A stretch of 64,000 nt of DNA, taken from Sphingomonas hominis (GTDB lineage: Bacteria; Pseudomonadota; Alphaproteobacteria; Sphingomonadales; Sphingomonadaceae). The position numbers were made by a program, and so were the translations under genes. The DNA is taken from assembly GCF_013328205.1 (NCBI RefSeq), contig NZ_JABULH010000005.1:1-64000 (forward strand), read 5' to 3'. The notes beneath the pieces were generated by a model, which saw only the letters and a list, made by a program, of their open reading frames with translations, was not told where the DNA came from and did no database searches. Positions within the stretch are counted from its first letter, which is position 1. Each line of letters opens with the position of its first letter. This document shows, piece after piece, positions 9,301 to 17,864 of this stretch.

Positions 9301-10883
9301 GCCTGCGCCACTCGACGCCCGGCGTCACGCTCATCTCGCCGCCGCCGCACCACGACATCTACTCGATCGAGGATCTGGCGCAGCTCATCTACGATCTGAA
9401 GCAGATCAACCCGCGCGCGCGCGTCTGCGTCAAGCTCGTGTCGTCGGCCGGCATCGGTACGGTCGCAGCGGGCGTCGCCAAGGCGCACGCCGACGTGATC
9501 CTCGTCTCGGGACACGTCGGCGGTACGGGTGCGTCCCCGCAGACCAGCATCAAGTACGCCGGTACGCCGTGGGAGATGGGGCTGAGCGAGGTCAACCAGG
9601 TCCTCACCCTCAACGGCCTGCGCGGCCGCATCAAACTGCGCGCTGACGGCGGATTGAAGACCGGACGCGACATCGTCATTGCCGCGATCCTAGGCGCAGA
9701 GGAGTTCGGCATCGGCACGCTCAGCCTCGTCGCGATGGGCTGCATCATGGTGCGGCAATGCCACTCGAACACCTGCCCGGTCGGCATCTGCACGCAGGAC
9801 CAGAAACTGCGCGACAAGTTCGTCGGCACGCCGGAAAAGGTCATCAACCTGATGACCTTCATCGCCGAGGAAGTGCGCGACATCCTCGCGCGGCTGGGCG
9901 TGCGCAGCCTCGACGAGATCATCGGTCGCACCGAGCTGCTTCGCCAGGTCAGCCGCGGCGCGGAGCATCTCGACGACCTCGACCTGAACCCGATCCTCGC
10001 CAAGGTCGACGCGACCGACGCCGAGCGGCGCTTCTCGCTCTCCACCTTCCGCAACGAAGTGCCCGACAGCCTCGACGCGCAGATCATCAAGGATGCCGCC
10101 CCCGTCTTCTCGCGCGGCGAGAAGATGCAGCTGACCTATTCGGTGCGCAACACGCACCGCGCGGTCGGCACCCGCCTGTCGAGCGAGATCACCCGACGCT
10201 TCGGGATGAGCAAGCTCGCCGACGGCCACGTCACCGTCCGCCTGCGCGGCTCGGCCGGGCAATCGCTCGGCGCGTTCATGTGCAAGGGGATCACGCTCGA
10301 AGTGTTCGGCGACGCCAACGATTACGTCGGCAAGGGGCTGTCGGGCGGCACGATCATCGTGCGCCCAGCGGTATCCTCGCCGCTCGCCAGCCAGGACAAC
10401 ACCATCCTCGGCAACACCGTGCTCTACGGCGCGACCGCGGGTAAACTGCTCGCAGCGGGCCAGGCGGGCGAGCGCTTCGCGGTGCGCAATTCGGGCGCCG
10501 ACGTCGTGGTCGAGGGCTGCGGCGCGAACGGCTGCGAATACATGACCGGCGGCACCGCGGTGGTGCTGGGCGAGGTGGGCCAGAACTTCGGCGCCGGCAT
10601 GACCGGCGGCATGGCGTTCGTCTATGATGCCAAGGGCAGCTTCGCGCGCAACGCCAACCCGGAGAGCATCGTGTGGCAGCGCCTCGCCAGCGCCCACTGG
10701 GCCGAGCGGCTCCACGCGCTCGTCCACGCCCACGCCCGCGCCACCGACAGCCGCTGGTCGAAGGGGCTGCTCGAGGATTGGGACGCCGCGCTCCAGCATT
10801 TCTGGCAGGTCGTGCCCAAGGAAATGCTCACCCGCCTCCCCCACCCGCTCGACGACAGCGCCGAATTGGTCGCGGCGGAGTAA
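6357..10883 (+). CDS. gltB: Glutamate synthase (NADPH) large subunit
   Basis: A 1508-residue alpha subunit. The N-terminal glutaminase domain begins at Cys28 (GDACGVGLVA), exposed after removal of a 27-residue propeptide, and releases ammonia from glutamine. The FMN-binding synthase domain lies in the middle, with GGTGASP and GEGGEDKIRY segments. The 3Fe-4S cluster cysteines are in CHSNTCPVGIC. The C-terminal glycine-rich GXGXG beta-helix (GANGCEYMTGG and neighbours) closes the protein. Length is typical. The ATG overlaps the stop of the HEPN gene by 4 bases. It forms one transcription unit with gltD through the MNT/HEPN pair and ends just before a REP-like element. Confidence 0.97.
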   Translation: MTAPSLTAQRAYLAEHGMYRPEFEGDACGVGLVAATDGKPSRRVVQSAIDALKAVWHRGAVDADGKTGDGAGLHVDLPVRFFDDCVAASGHKLLPNRLAVGMMFLPRTDLGAQETCRTIVEAEMIEAGYTIYGWRQVPVNVSVIGAKAQLTRPEIEQIMIAGPMPDAVSAEEFEKNLYLVRRRIEKRVIAAQIQGFYVCSLSCRSIIYKGLFLAESLSVFYPDLTDQRFESRVAIFHQRYSTNTFPQWWLAQPFRCLAHNGEINTVRGNKNWMLSHEIRMASIAFGEHSEDIKPVIPAGASDTAALDATFEAICRSGRDAPTAKLMLVPEAWQSGGDTPDAHIAMYQYLASVMEPWDGPAALAMTDGRWAVGGVDRNALRPLRYTQTADGLLIIGSEAGMVVVPESTIVAKGRLGPGQMIAVDLHEGRVLRDREIKDKIAAEHDYAAMIGEFSTVDDLPPAPLDSTTRYDRAELARRQVAAGQTLEDMELILSPMVETAKEAIGSMGDDTPLAVISDKPRLISQFFRQNFSQVTNPPIDSLRERYVMSLKTRFGNLANILDTEDRRERVLVLDSPVLTGAHWHRLKAYFGSSAAEIDCTFETGGGAERLRAAIQRIRNQAEQAVREGRSELFLTDENISEDRVAIPGVLAAAAVHTHLVRRGLRSYASVNVRTAECLDTHYYAVLIGVGATTVNAYLAEAAIVDRQARGLFGDLALDDCLARHKKAIEEGLLKIMSKMGIAVISSYRGGYNFEAVGLSRALVNDLFPGMPAKISGEGYASLHVNATERHEAAFDSAVATLPIGGFYRQRHTGEAHAYSAQLMHLLQTAVATDSYSSYLQFSRGVADLPPIYLRDLFQFNFPAEGVAVDQVEAITEIRKRFVTPGMSLGALSPEAHETLAIAMNRIGAKAVSGEGGEDKIRYTPYENGDNANSVIKQIASGRFGVTSEYLNACDEIEIKVAQGAKPGEGGQLPGFKVTEFIARLRHSTPGVTLISPPPHHDIYSIEDLAQLIYDLKQINPRARVCVKLVSSAGIGTVAAGVAKAHADVILVSGHVGGTGASPQTSIKYAGTPWEMGLSEVNQVLTLNGLRGRIKLRADGGLKTGRDIVIAAILGAEEFGIGTLSLVAMGCIMVRQCHSNTCPVGICTQDQKLRDKFVGTPEKVINLMTFIAEEVRDILARLGVRSLDEIIGRTELLRQVSRGAEHLDDLDLNPILAKVDATDAERRFSLSTFRNEVPDSLDAQIIKDAAPVFSRGEKMQLTYSVRNTHRAVGTRLSSEITRRFGMSKLADGHVTVRLRGSAGQSLGAFMCKGITLEVFGDANDYVGKGLSGGTIIVRPAVSSPLASQDNTILGNTVLYGATAGKLLAAGQAGERFAVRNSGADVVVEGCGANGCEYMTGGTAVVLGEVGQNFGAGMTGGMAFVYDAKGSFARNANPESIVWQRLASAHWAERLHALVHAHARATDSRWSKGLLEDWDAALQHFWQVVPKEMLTRLPHPLDDSAELVAAE

Positions 10884-10895
10884 CGTCTCTTCCTA

Positions 10896-10981
10896 CGTCA
10901 TCCCGGGCTCGACCCGGGATCCCGCTTCTACTTGCCACCGCCGAGAGGACAGCGGGACCCCGGATCAAGTCCGGGGTGACG
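10896..10981. repeat. REP-like palindromic element, GTCATCCCGG family, copy 1
   Basis: The element opens CGTCATCCCGGG, contains the stem ATCCCGGG/CCCGGGAT, has a short variable centre between CCCGCTTCT and AGCGGGA, and closes with CCCCGG ATCAAGT CCGGGG TGACG. The two halves are imperfect inverted copies of each other. Related copies lie at 12848, 13147 and 21894. It sits in the gap between gltB and the convergent membrane-protein gene. Confidence 0.85.
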
Positions 10982-11005
10982 TGCGGGGGAAGGTACGATC
11001 GGCGA

Positions 11006-11506
11006 CTATGCCCGCCGCCACCGCCACGCCCCCCACACCAGCACCGCCACGATCGCCAGCACCGGCCAGCCGCCATCGGTCCGCCACAGATACGCCGCCC
11101 CCGCGACTCCCGCCGCGCCCGCCACCAGCACCGCCGCGCCGCCCGCGTGCAGCCGCCGAAGCACCCACGCCGCGAGCCCCAGGCACGCCAGCGCATTCAC
11201 CCCCAACCACCAGTAAGACCCTGCCGCCGACAGCGCGCCCACCAGCGGCAGCTTCACGGTCGCGAACCCGATCATCCGGTTCGGAAAGAAATCCGCCGCC
11301 AGGTGCAGCCCCAGCCCGCCGCCGAACCCGCACGCCCCCGGCCACCATCGCCGCCGCGCCAGCAGCACGCCCGGCAGCAGCACGCTGTGCGTCACCGCGC
11401 TGCGATGCCCCAGCCACAACGCCATGTCGACGTCGGGCAGGGTCAGCCCGACCACGAAGGCGAGCAACGTGGCGAGCGCGGCGATCAACGGGTGCGACAC
11501 GCCCAC
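11006..11506 (-). CDS. Inner-membrane protein, YdjM/DUF457-like putative hydrolase
   Basis: A 166-residue, very hydrophobic protein with about four to five predicted membrane segments. The N-terminal half carries LPDVDMALWLGHRSAVTHS, with Asp and His residues arranged as in the membrane-bound metal-dependent hydrolase-like family that includes YdjM. HLAADFF follows, adding further His/Asp. Substrate is unknown for the family. It faces gltB across a REP-like element and is divergent from the glutathione-transferase gene. Family placement rests on the HRS..THS pattern. Confidence 0.65.
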   Translation of the reverse strand: MGVSHPLIAALATLLAFVVGLTLPDVDMALWLGHRSAVTHSVLLPGVLLARRRWWPGACGFGGGLGLHLAADFFPNRMIGFATVKLPLVGALSAAGSYWWLGVNALACLGLAAWVLRRLHAGGAAVLVAGAAGVAGAAYLWRTDGGWPVLAIVAVLVWGAWRWRRA

Positions 11507-11643
11507 GTCCCTGCCCGCTCGGCCGCCGCGACGGAAGTCCCTGCGGCGCCAGCACTTTCATCGCGCGCGCCCGACGCCACAAACCTGCACCTCGCCACGT
11601 GCGCCCCTTGCCCCACCTCACGGGCGCGCTATTCACCAAACCC

Positions 11644-12315
11644 ATGTGGCAGTTGCACCAATTCACCCTGTGTCCGTTCACCCGAAAGGTGCGCACACTG
11701 CTCAATGAAAAGGACGTCGGCTACCAATTGGTGCGCGAGCATCCGTGGGAGCGGCGCGACGATTTCCTCCACATGAACCCCGCTGGCCAGACGCCGGTGA
11801 TGGTCGAGCCGAACAAGGGCGAGGTGCTGATCGATTCGCTCGCGATCTGCGAGTATTTCGAGGAAACGGTGGAGCGTGCCGCGATGATCAACGGCACCTC
11901 GGCCAACCGCGCCGAGATCCGCCGGCTGGTCGCGTGGTTCGACACTTTCTTCTACCGCGACGTGACGCAGCCGCTGCTCGAAGAACGGATGCTCAACCGC
12001 CTCGTCCACCGCACCGCGCCCAATGCATCACGGCTGCGCGAGGCGATGAAATCGTCGGTCGGGCACCTCGACTATATCGATTACCTGCTCGACCACCGCA
12101 AATGGATCGCCGGCGCGACGATCAGCCTCGCCGACCTCGCCGCCGCGTCGCAGATCTCGGTCGCGGATTACCTGGGCGGCATCGACTGGACCGGCCACGC
12201 GCACGCCAAGGCGTGGTATGCCGCATTCAAGAGCCGCCGCAGCTTCCGCCCCTTACTCACCGAGCGCGTCAGCGGGATCGAGCCGCCGAGCTATTACGAA
12301 AATCCGGACTTCTGA
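11644..12315 (+). CDS. Glutathione S-transferase family protein
   Basis: A 223-residue protein. The N-terminal thioredoxin-like domain contains FTLCPFTRKVRTLL with Cys10, the GST cis-Pro segment NPAGQTPVMV and the glutathione-contact IDSLAICEYF. The helical C-terminal domain includes ISLADLAAASQIS, the usual N-capping region. The ATG at 11644 is the first plausible start for this fold; the open frame extends upstream without coding character. The substrate is unknown. It lies 13 bases upstream of csaA in the same direction and is probably co-transcribed. Confidence 0.88.
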   Translation: MWQLHQFTLCPFTRKVRTLLNEKDVGYQLVREHPWERRDDFLHMNPAGQTPVMVEPNKGEVLIDSLAICEYFEETVERAAMINGTSANRAEIRRLVAWFDTFFYRDVTQPLLEERMLNRLVHRTAPNASRLREAMKSSVGHLDYIDYLLDHRKWIAGATISLADLAAASQISVADYLGGIDWTGHAHAKAWYAAFKSRRSFRPLLTERVSGIEPPSYYENPDF

Positions 12316-12328
12316 TGCCGAGGGACTG

Positions 12329-12700
12329 ATGCACGCCTCCAACGATCCCGCCGCGCCCGCCGCCGACCCGATCACCTTCGACGATTGGATGCGCGTCGAC
12401 GTCCGCGTCGGCACGATCGTGGCGGTCGACCCCTTCCCCGAAGCGCGCAAGCCCGCCTACAAGCTCACCATCGACTTCGGCGAGGTGCTGGGCATCAAGC
12501 GTTCCTCGGCGCAGATCACCGTGCGCCACTCGGCCGACGAGCTGATCGGCCGCCAGGTCGCCGCCGTCGTCAACTTCCCCTCGCGACAGATCGGCCCGAT
12601 GATGTCGGAGGTTTTGACGCTCGGCTTCCCCGACGCGGACGGCGCGGTGGTGCTCGTCAGTCCGGCGCACCCAGTTCCGAACGGCGGCCGCCTGTTCTGA
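12329..12700 (+). CDS. csaA: tRNA-binding protein CsaA
   Basis: A 123-residue protein consisting of one OB-fold tRNA-binding domain. The hallmark MRVDVRVGTIV starts near residue 21, followed by ARKPAYKLTIDFGE, KRSSAQIT, NFPSRQIGPMMSEVL and the C-terminal PNGGRLF. CsaA proteins are homodimers related to the C-terminal domain of methionyl-tRNA synthetase and have been described as chaperone-like. The N-terminal 18 residues, rich in Ala and Pro, are an extension over the usual length of about 110. It follows the GST gene at 13 bases. Confidence 0.92.
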   Translation: MHASNDPAAPAADPITFDDWMRVDVRVGTIVAVDPFPEARKPAYKLTIDFGEVLGIKRSSAQITVRHSADELIGRQVAAVVNFPSRQIGPMMSEVLTLGFPDADGAVVLVSPAHPVPNGGRLF

Positions 12701-12847
12701 CCGGCCGGCGGGGCGCTGGCTCCGCGAACCGATTGAAACAAACGCCGTCACCCGGCCCGACCTCGCGACGAACAAGGATGATGCGGCCGGATGCGCGCTC
12801 CGCGATACCGCGTGCGTGCTCCAACCAGTTCAACGCACATTCTTCCG

Positions 12848-12930
12848 TCACCCCGGACTTGATCCGGGGTCCCGCTTCTCGGGCCGGCAGAAGAAGCCAG
12901 CGGGATCCCGGATCAAGTCCGGGGGACGAT
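12848..12930. repeat. REP-like palindromic element, copy 2
   Basis: It begins GTCACCCCGGACTTGATCC, continues with CCCGCTTCT and a variable centre, and returns as AGCGGGATCCC then GGATCAAGTCCGGGG. The two arms are near-perfect inverted copies. Same family as the element after gltB. Confidence 0.85.
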
Positions 12931-13146
12931 GTGGCGAACGGCCGAGAACCGCTCCGATAAGCTAGTCCCAAGTCACCCCAGCAGCCGCCATGCCACGCTG
13001 TCCTACACACCCGATCCATGCCAGCGTCATCCCAGGACCGGATCACCGACGCTCTTTGACATCGCTACGCCAGCGAACCACGCCGCACCCACCCAACCTT
13101 TTTGAGCGCTGATCTTTTTAAAAGCGTTTTGACGGATTTAACCCCC

Positions 13147-13232
13147 CTCATCCCGGACTTGATCCGGGATCCCGCTACCTTCTCGTGTCGTGCTCAAAGA
13201 AGCGGAAACCCGAATCCAAGTCCGGGGTGACG
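13147..13232. repeat. REP-like palindromic element, copy 3
   Basis: CTCATCCCGGACTTGATCCG at the left and CCAAGTCCGGGGTGACG at the right flank a centre with CCCGCTAC and AGCGGAAACC. The right arm has diverged (AATCC in place of GATCC), so this copy looks older than copy 2. Confidence 0.8.
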
Positions 13233-13305
13233 GGAACATGCCCGTTAAGCCGCGCGGAAAGCGGCCCAGCGTGATCTCTCGCGACAGTCGGATTACTCCA
13301 ACTCC

Positions 13306-13410
13306 GCGCCGCGCTTTGGCGTGACCTTCGCGTGACCTTCCGCACCGCCCCCACGTCGACTCAGTCCCCCGCGCGCCGCGCTTTGGCGTAACCTTCGCGT
13401 GACCTTCCGC
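13306..13410. repeat. Pair of 38-base direct repeats
   Basis: The 38-base unit at 13306-13343 recurs at 13373-13410 with a single difference (GGCGTGACC against GGCGTAACC). Within each unit CGTGACCTTCG/CGTGACCTTCC is itself a short tandem. The repeat distance is 67 bases and the second copy ends just before the LysR stop codon. Its function is not known. Confidence 0.8.
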
Positions 13411-13418
13411 GATCCCCT

Positions 13419-14306
13419 TCACTCCCACGCCGCCGGATCAACCACCTCGCGCAGGAACGCCACGAACGCGCGCACCGCCGGCGACACGATCGGCGCGCGC
13501 GGGTGCACCGCCCAGATCGCGACGTCCAGCATACCCTCCCACTCGGGCAGCACGCGCACCAGCGCGCCGGTCCGCAGCGCATCGCCGACGTCCCATAGCG
13601 AGCGTAGCGCGATGCCAACCCCCGACAGCGCCAGTTCGCGTACCAGCTCGCTCGAATTAGTTTCGACGTGGCTCGCGCGGTCGACGCTCGCGCGTCTGCT
13701 GCCCGACACCAGCCGCCACGGCATCTGCCCCGCCGCGGCGAGCAGGCGGTGGTCGCCCAGATCGGCGATCCGCGCCGGCACGCCCGCGCGCGCTAGATAG
13801 GCCGGGCTAGCGCACAACACACGGCGGCTCGCGCCCAGCCGATGCGCCTCCAGCGACGGCGGCACCCCGGCGGCGATGCGGATGCCGACGTCGACGCTCC
13901 CCGCGACTAGATCGACGAATGCGTCGGACAGGTCGAACGCGAGCCTCACCTGAGGATGCGCGTCGAGGAAGCGGTGCAGCTGCGGCGCGACGTGGAGGCG
14001 CCCGAACGAGGTGGGCGCGCTGACGCGGAGCAGCCCCGCCGGCACCGCCGCCGCACCGGTCAACCGCGCTTCCGCCGCCTCGACCGCAGCGAGGATCGCG
14101 ACCACGTCGGCGTGGAACCGCTCGCCTGCTGGCGTCAGTGCGAGACGTCTGGTCGTGCGCTGCACCAGCCGCGCACCGAGCCGCGCCTCAAGCCGCTGGA
14201 GCCGGCGCGACGCCATCGCAGGAGATAGGCGCAGCTCCCGCGCCGCCGCAGCGATGCTGCCAGCGGTCACCAGCCGCGCAAACAGGATGTAATCAGGGTC
14301 GATCAT
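13419..14306 (-). CDS. LysR-family transcriptional regulator
   Basis: A 295-residue regulator. The N-terminal winged helix-turn-helix includes LSPAMASRRLQRLEARLGARL and RTTRRLALTPAG (residues about 27-60). The C-terminal effector domain is of the periplasmic-binding fold, with VSAPTSFGRLHVAPQL near residue 95. The sequence resembles the DsdC/CrgA-like subgroup of short LysR proteins. It is divergent from the malate synthase gene across 90 bases, so autoregulation and control of that gene are plausible but not shown. The ATG at 14306 gives the normal N-terminus. Confidence 0.92.
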   Translation of the reverse strand: MIDPDYILFARLVTAGSIAAAARELRLSPAMASRRLQRLEARLGARLVQRTTRRLALTPAGERFHADVVAILAAVEAAEARLTGAAAVPAGLLRVSAPTSFGRLHVAPQLHRFLDAHPQVRLAFDLSDAFVDLVAGSVDVGIRIAAGVPPSLEAHRLGASRRVLCASPAYLARAGVPARIADLGDHRLLAAAGQMPWRLVSGSRRASVDRASHVETNSSELVRELALSGVGIALRSLWDVGDALRTGALVRVLPEWEGMLDVAIWAVHPRAPIVSPAVRAFVAFLREVVDPAAWE

Positions 14307-14396
14307 TCATGCATCTGAGTAGCGGCTGCCGCGTCAATGATGCGTCTAGTGGCGTCAACGGGCGCAGGCTACAAGCGTGCCGGCAGGAGAGAGCAG

Positions 14397-16499
14397 ATGA
14401 CCGAGCAGATGACCAACCGCGCCGGCCTCAACGTCGCGAACGAACTCGCAGCCTTTATCGAGGAGCGTGCGCTGCCCGGCACTGGTGTCGAGCCGAACGC
14501 CTTCTGGTCGGGCGTCGCCGACATCTTCGCCCGCTTCGCGCCCGAGAACCGCGACCTGCTCGCGCACCGCGACGAGCTGCAGCGCCGCATCGACGACTGG
14601 TACGCCGCGCGCGCCGGACAGCCGATCGACCAGGCCGCGTACCAGGCGTTCCTGCGCGAGATCGGCTATCTCGTCCCCGAACCCGCACCGTTCACGATCG
14701 ACACGACCGACGTCGACGCGGAGGTCGCGACCACCGCCGGGCCGCAACTGGTCGTGCCGATCCTCAACGCGCGCTTCCTCTTGAACGCCGCCAACGCGCG
14801 CTGGGGCAGCCTGTATGACGCGCTTTACGGCACCGACGCGCTCGGCTCGCCCAACCCCGGCGGTGCGTATGACACGGCACGTGGAAGTCAGGTGATCGCC
14901 TGGGCAAAGGCATTCCTCGACGACGCGGTGCCGCTCGCGAGCGGATCGTGGACGGACCTCACCGGCGACGACATCACGCTCGCCGACCCCGCTCAGTACG
15001 TCGGCCGCAGCGAGAACGGCCGCCTGTTCCGCCACAACGGGCTGCACATCGAGGTCGTGTTCGATTCCAACCATCCGATCGGCCGCGACGATCCCGCGGG
15101 CATCGCCGACGTGATCCTGGAAAGTGCGGTCACGACGATCTGCGACCTGGAGGATTCAGTCGCCGCGGTCGACGCCGCCGACAAGGTCGCGGCCTATGCC
15201 AACTGGCTCGGGCTGATGCGCGGCGACCTCGCCGACACGTTCGAGAAGAACGGGCGGGAGATGACGCGTCGGCTCAACCCCGACCGCCGTTACACCGGCC
15301 CCGACGGCGGCGAGATCGTGTTGCCCGGCCGCAGCCTGCTGTTCGTCCGCAACGTCGGTCACCTGATGACGACGCCGGCGCTGCACCTGCCTGACGGCAG
15401 CGAGGCACCCGAGGGCATCCTCGACGCGATCGTCACCAGCCTCGTCGCGCTTCACGACATCCGGGGGGGGCGCCGCAACAGCCGCGCGGGCAGCATCTAC
15501 ATCGTCAAGCCCAAGATGCACGGCCCCGACGAATGCGCCTTTACCGACCGCCTGTTCGACGCGGTCGAGGACCTGCTCGGCCTGCCACGCCACACGATCA
15601 AGGTCGGCGTGATGGACGAGGAACGCCGCACCTCGGCTAATCTCGCCGCGTGCATCCACGCGGTGCGCCACCGCATCGTGTTCATCAACACCGGCTTCCT
15701 CGACCGCACCGGCGACGAGATGCACACCGCGATGCGTGCCGGCGCGATGATCCGCAAGGCGGAGATGAAGGGCGCCGACTGGATCAAGGCGTATGAGGAC
15801 CGCAACGTCCAGATCGGGCTCGCCTGCGGCCTCTCCGGCCGCGCGCAGATCGGCAAGGGCATGTGGGCCGCGCCCGACATGATGGCCGACATGCTCGACC
15901 AGAAGATCGCGCATCCGACCAGTGGCGCGACCACCGCCTGGGTACCCTCACCCACCGCGGCGACGCTGCACGCGACGCATTACCACCGCGTCGACGTGTT
16001 CGCGCGGCAAGAGGCGCGCCGCGCCGAGCCGGTCGCCGCGCTCGACCGTTTGCTCACCGTGCCCCTGGCCGCGGGGCGCAACTGGACGCCGCAGGAGGTG
16101 CGCGAGGAGCTCGACAACAATGCGCAGGGGATTCTCGGCTATGTCGTGCGCTGGATCGACCAGGGGGTGGGCTGTTCCAAGGTGCCCGACATCCACGACG
16201 TCGGGCTGATGGAGGACCGTGCGACGCTGCGCATCTCGTCGCAGCACATGGCCAACTGGCTGCTCCACGGCGTCGCCACCGCCGACGAGGTCAATGCTGC
16301 GCTGACCCGCATGGCCTCCAAGGTCGATGCGCAGAATGCAGGCGACCCGGCCTATCACCCCATGGCGGGCCGCGAGGAGGAGAGCATCGCATTCCAGGCC
16401 GCGCGCGCGCTTGTCTTCGACGGTGTCGCGCAACCCAGCGGCTACACCGAACCGCTGCTGCACGCCGCGCGGTTGCGCGAGAAGGCGCGCGTGGCCTGA
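14397..16499 (+). CDS. glcB: Malate synthase G
   Basis: A 700-residue enzyme condensing glyoxylate with acetyl-CoA to malate, for growth on glycolate, acetate or C2 units. It spans the G-isoform length and keeps conserved blocks: [73 protein letters not shown] and the late segment [12 protein letters not shown] chose ATG 14397 over the in-frame ATG 14337 because GGAGAGAG lies just upstream and [11 protein letters not shown] is a normal start. No glycolate oxidase genes are nearby. A LysR gene is divergent on the left. Confidence 0.96.
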   Translation: MTEQMTNRAGLNVANELAAFIEERALPGTGVEPNAFWSGVADIFARFAPENRDLLAHRDELQRRIDDWYAARAGQPIDQAAYQAFLREIGYLVPEPAPFTIDTTDVDAEVATTAGPQLVVPILNARFLLNAANARWGSLYDALYGTDALGSPNPGGAYDTARGSQVIAWAKAFLDDAVPLASGSWTDLTGDDITLADPAQYVGRSENGRLFRHNGLHIEVVFDSNHPIGRDDPAGIADVILESAVTTICDLEDSVAAVDAADKVAAYANWLGLMRGDLADTFEKNGREMTRRLNPDRRYTGPDGGEIVLPGRSLLFVRNVGHLMTTPALHLPDGSEAPEGILDAIVTSLVALHDIRGGRRNSRAGSIYIVKPKMHGPDECAFTDRLFDAVEDLLGLPRHTIKVGVMDEERRTSANLAACIHAVRHRIVFINTGFLDRTGDEMHTAMRAGAMIRKAEMKGADWIKAYEDRNVQIGLACGLSGRAQIGKGMWAAPDMMADMLDQKIAHPTSGATTAWVPSPTAATLHATHYHRVDVFARQEARRAEPVAALDRLLTVPLAAGRNWTPQEVREELDNNAQGILGYVVRWIDQGVGCSKVPDIHDVGLMEDRATLRISSQHMANWLLHGVATADEVNAALTRMASKVDAQNAGDPAYHPMAGREEESIAFQAARALVFDGVAQPSGYTEPLLHAARLREKARVA

Positions 16500-16534
16500 G
16501 GGAACCAGGCGGGCGTTCGCTGGTAGGGATGTGC

Positions 16535-17101
16535 ATGGCACAGCAATCCTCCCGTCCCAACGCCGCCGTCCTCGCCGGAGCCGGCGCCGCCGCGCTCGGT
16601 CTCGGCGGTTTCCTCTACCTGCGCGCCAAGCGTCCGCCGGTGATTAACCGTGCGGTGCCCGAGCCCGCCAAGCCGGTCGACCTCAACCGCTATCTCGGCC
16701 GCTGGTACGAGATCGCGCGGCACGAATACCTGTTCGAGGAGGGCATGGACGCGGTCACCGCCGACTACTCCCGCCTCGCGGCCGACAAGATCGGCGTCAC
16801 CAATGCTGGCACGCGCGGCGGCAAGCGCAAGGTCGCGCGCGCCAAGGGCGTGGTCGCGGACAAGACGACGGGCGCGAAGCTCAAGCTGTCGTTCTTCGGG
16901 CCATTGTACGTCGGCGATTACTGGGTGCTCGACCACGCCGACGATTACAGCTGGTCGATCGTCGGCGAGCCCGGCGGGCGCTACCTGTGGCTGCTGTCAC
17001 GCTCGCCGCGTCCCGGCGACAAGGAGGTCGACGCATTGTTCGCGCGCGCCAAGTCGCTCGGCTACGACACGGGCGCGCTGCGCCGCACACATCAGCCGTG
17101 A
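16535..17101 (+). CDS. Lipocalin family protein (Blc-like)
   Basis: A 188-residue protein. The N-terminus has a hydrophobic stretch (AAVLAGAGAAALGLGGFLYL) that probably anchors it in the membrane or acts as a signal. The lipocalin body begins DLNRYLGRWYEIARHEYLF, the GxW kernel of bacterial lipocalins. WVLDHADDYSWSIVGEP and YLWLLSRSPRP follow, matching the later strands of Blc-type proteins. Family members bind lipids and are linked to envelope maintenance. ATG 16535 is preferred to 16529 because AGGG at 16525-16528 is then correctly spaced. No lipobox cysteine is obvious, unlike E. coli Blc. Confidence 0.85.
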   Translation: MAQQSSRPNAAVLAGAGAAALGLGGFLYLRAKRPPVINRAVPEPAKPVDLNRYLGRWYEIARHEYLFEEGMDAVTADYSRLAADKIGVTNAGTRGGKRKVARAKGVVADKTTGAKLKLSFFGPLYVGDYWVLDHADDYSWSIVGEPGGRYLWLLSRSPRPGDKEVDALFARAKSLGYDTGALRRTHQP

Positions 17102-17120
17102 GGCGCGCCCGGATGCGTGC

Positions 17121-17816
17121 CTAGTCGCCCTGCGCCGCGACCAGCCGCGCGGCGCGCCCGGCGGCGTCGTGCGTGTCGCGTGCCAGTTTCTTGACCTCAG
17201 AGGCGACCACCGCGAAGCCGCGCCCCGCCTCTCCCGCGCGCGCCGCCTCGATCGTCGCGTTGAGCGCGAGCAGGTTGGTCTGCTTGGCGATGGCGGAGAT
17301 GCTCGACACGATCTCCGCCACCTGCGCCATCGTGTTCTCCATCACCGTGCCGCGCTCGACCAGCGCGGCGCCTGACACGCGCGACTGGTCTAGGTGTGCC
17401 TGCACCTCGCGTTCCAGCTTGACCTGTCGCGTGATGTCGGTGGCGATCTTCAGCACGCGCTCTGGCATGCCCGGTGGTCCGAGGACCGGCGTATAGGTCG
17501 CCTGCAACCACACTTCCTCGCCGCGCGCGTCGCGTCGCGGGTACTCGCCCTGGTCGAACCGGCCGGAGCCGAGCTTGCGCCAGAACTCGGCATAGGCTGG
17601 CGTATCAGCCTGATTGTCGAAGCACAGCACACGGTGGTGCCGCCCGACGATCTCATCGAGCCGGTAACCCACGATGGTGAGGAAACGGTCGTTCGCCCAG
17701 GTCACGACGCCGTCCATCGTGAATTCGATCACCGCCTGCGATCGGCACAGCGCGTGCCAGGCGGCCTGCGACGCGCCGATGCTGAAATGGTTGGGCAAGG
17801 TTTCGGATGCGATCAC
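17121..17816 (-). CDS. Minimal soluble PAS-containing methyl-accepting chemotaxis protein
   Basis: Only 231 residues. Residues about 20-135 form a PAS domain ([20 protein letters not shown], then a PAC-like end with [10 protein letters not shown]). A linker leads to a shortened receptor signalling hairpin whose tip is intact ([20 protein letters not shown] and [15 protein letters not shown]). There is no membrane segment, no HAMP domain and almost no methylation-helix length. Normal receptors have long coiled coils, so this is a cytoplasmic, truncated-type transducer similar in plan to small PAS/MCP energy sensors. No che genes are nearby. It is transcribed alone toward the lipocalin gene. 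Confidence 0.85.
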   Translation of the reverse strand: MIASETLPNHFSIGASQAAWHALCRSQAVIEFTMDGVVTWANDRFLTIVGYRLDEIVGRHHRVLCFDNQADTPAYAEFWRKLGSGRFDQGEYPRRDARGEEVWLQATYTPVLGPPGMPERVLKIATDITRQVKLEREVQAHLDQSRVSGAALVERGTVMENTMAQVAEIVSSISAIAKQTNLLALNATIEAARAGEAGRGFAVVASEVKKLARDTHDAAGRAARLVAAQGD

Positions 17817-17864
17817 CAGCCTGTCATGGTTGAAGGTGATTAAGCATCCGTTTCGGATGGCGGA

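Larger units (their letters stand above)
12701..13418. other. Intergenic repeat region between csaA and the LysR gene
   Basis: About 718 bases with no credible gene. They hold two REP-like elements, a fragment of another near 13021-13047 (GCGTCATCCCAGGACCGGATC), and a 38-base direct repeat. Short open frames here coincide with the palindromes and have no recognisable protein features. The two flanking genes converge. Confidence 0.75.

Noticed and set aside
10624-11643. Long open frame extending upstream of the glutathione-transferase gene
   Set aside because: It overlaps gltB and a REP-like element and encodes low-complexity Pro/Arg/Ala sequence, as expected from GC-rich antisense or off-frame DNA.
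12657-13046. 129-codon minus-strand frame between csaA and the LysR gene
   Set aside because: It runs across a REP-like palindrome and overlaps the end of csaA; its composition follows the repeat rather than a protein.
13306-13410. Possible CRISPR-like repeats
   Set aside because: Only two units, no array of regular spacers, no cas genes, and the unit is an ordinary direct duplication.
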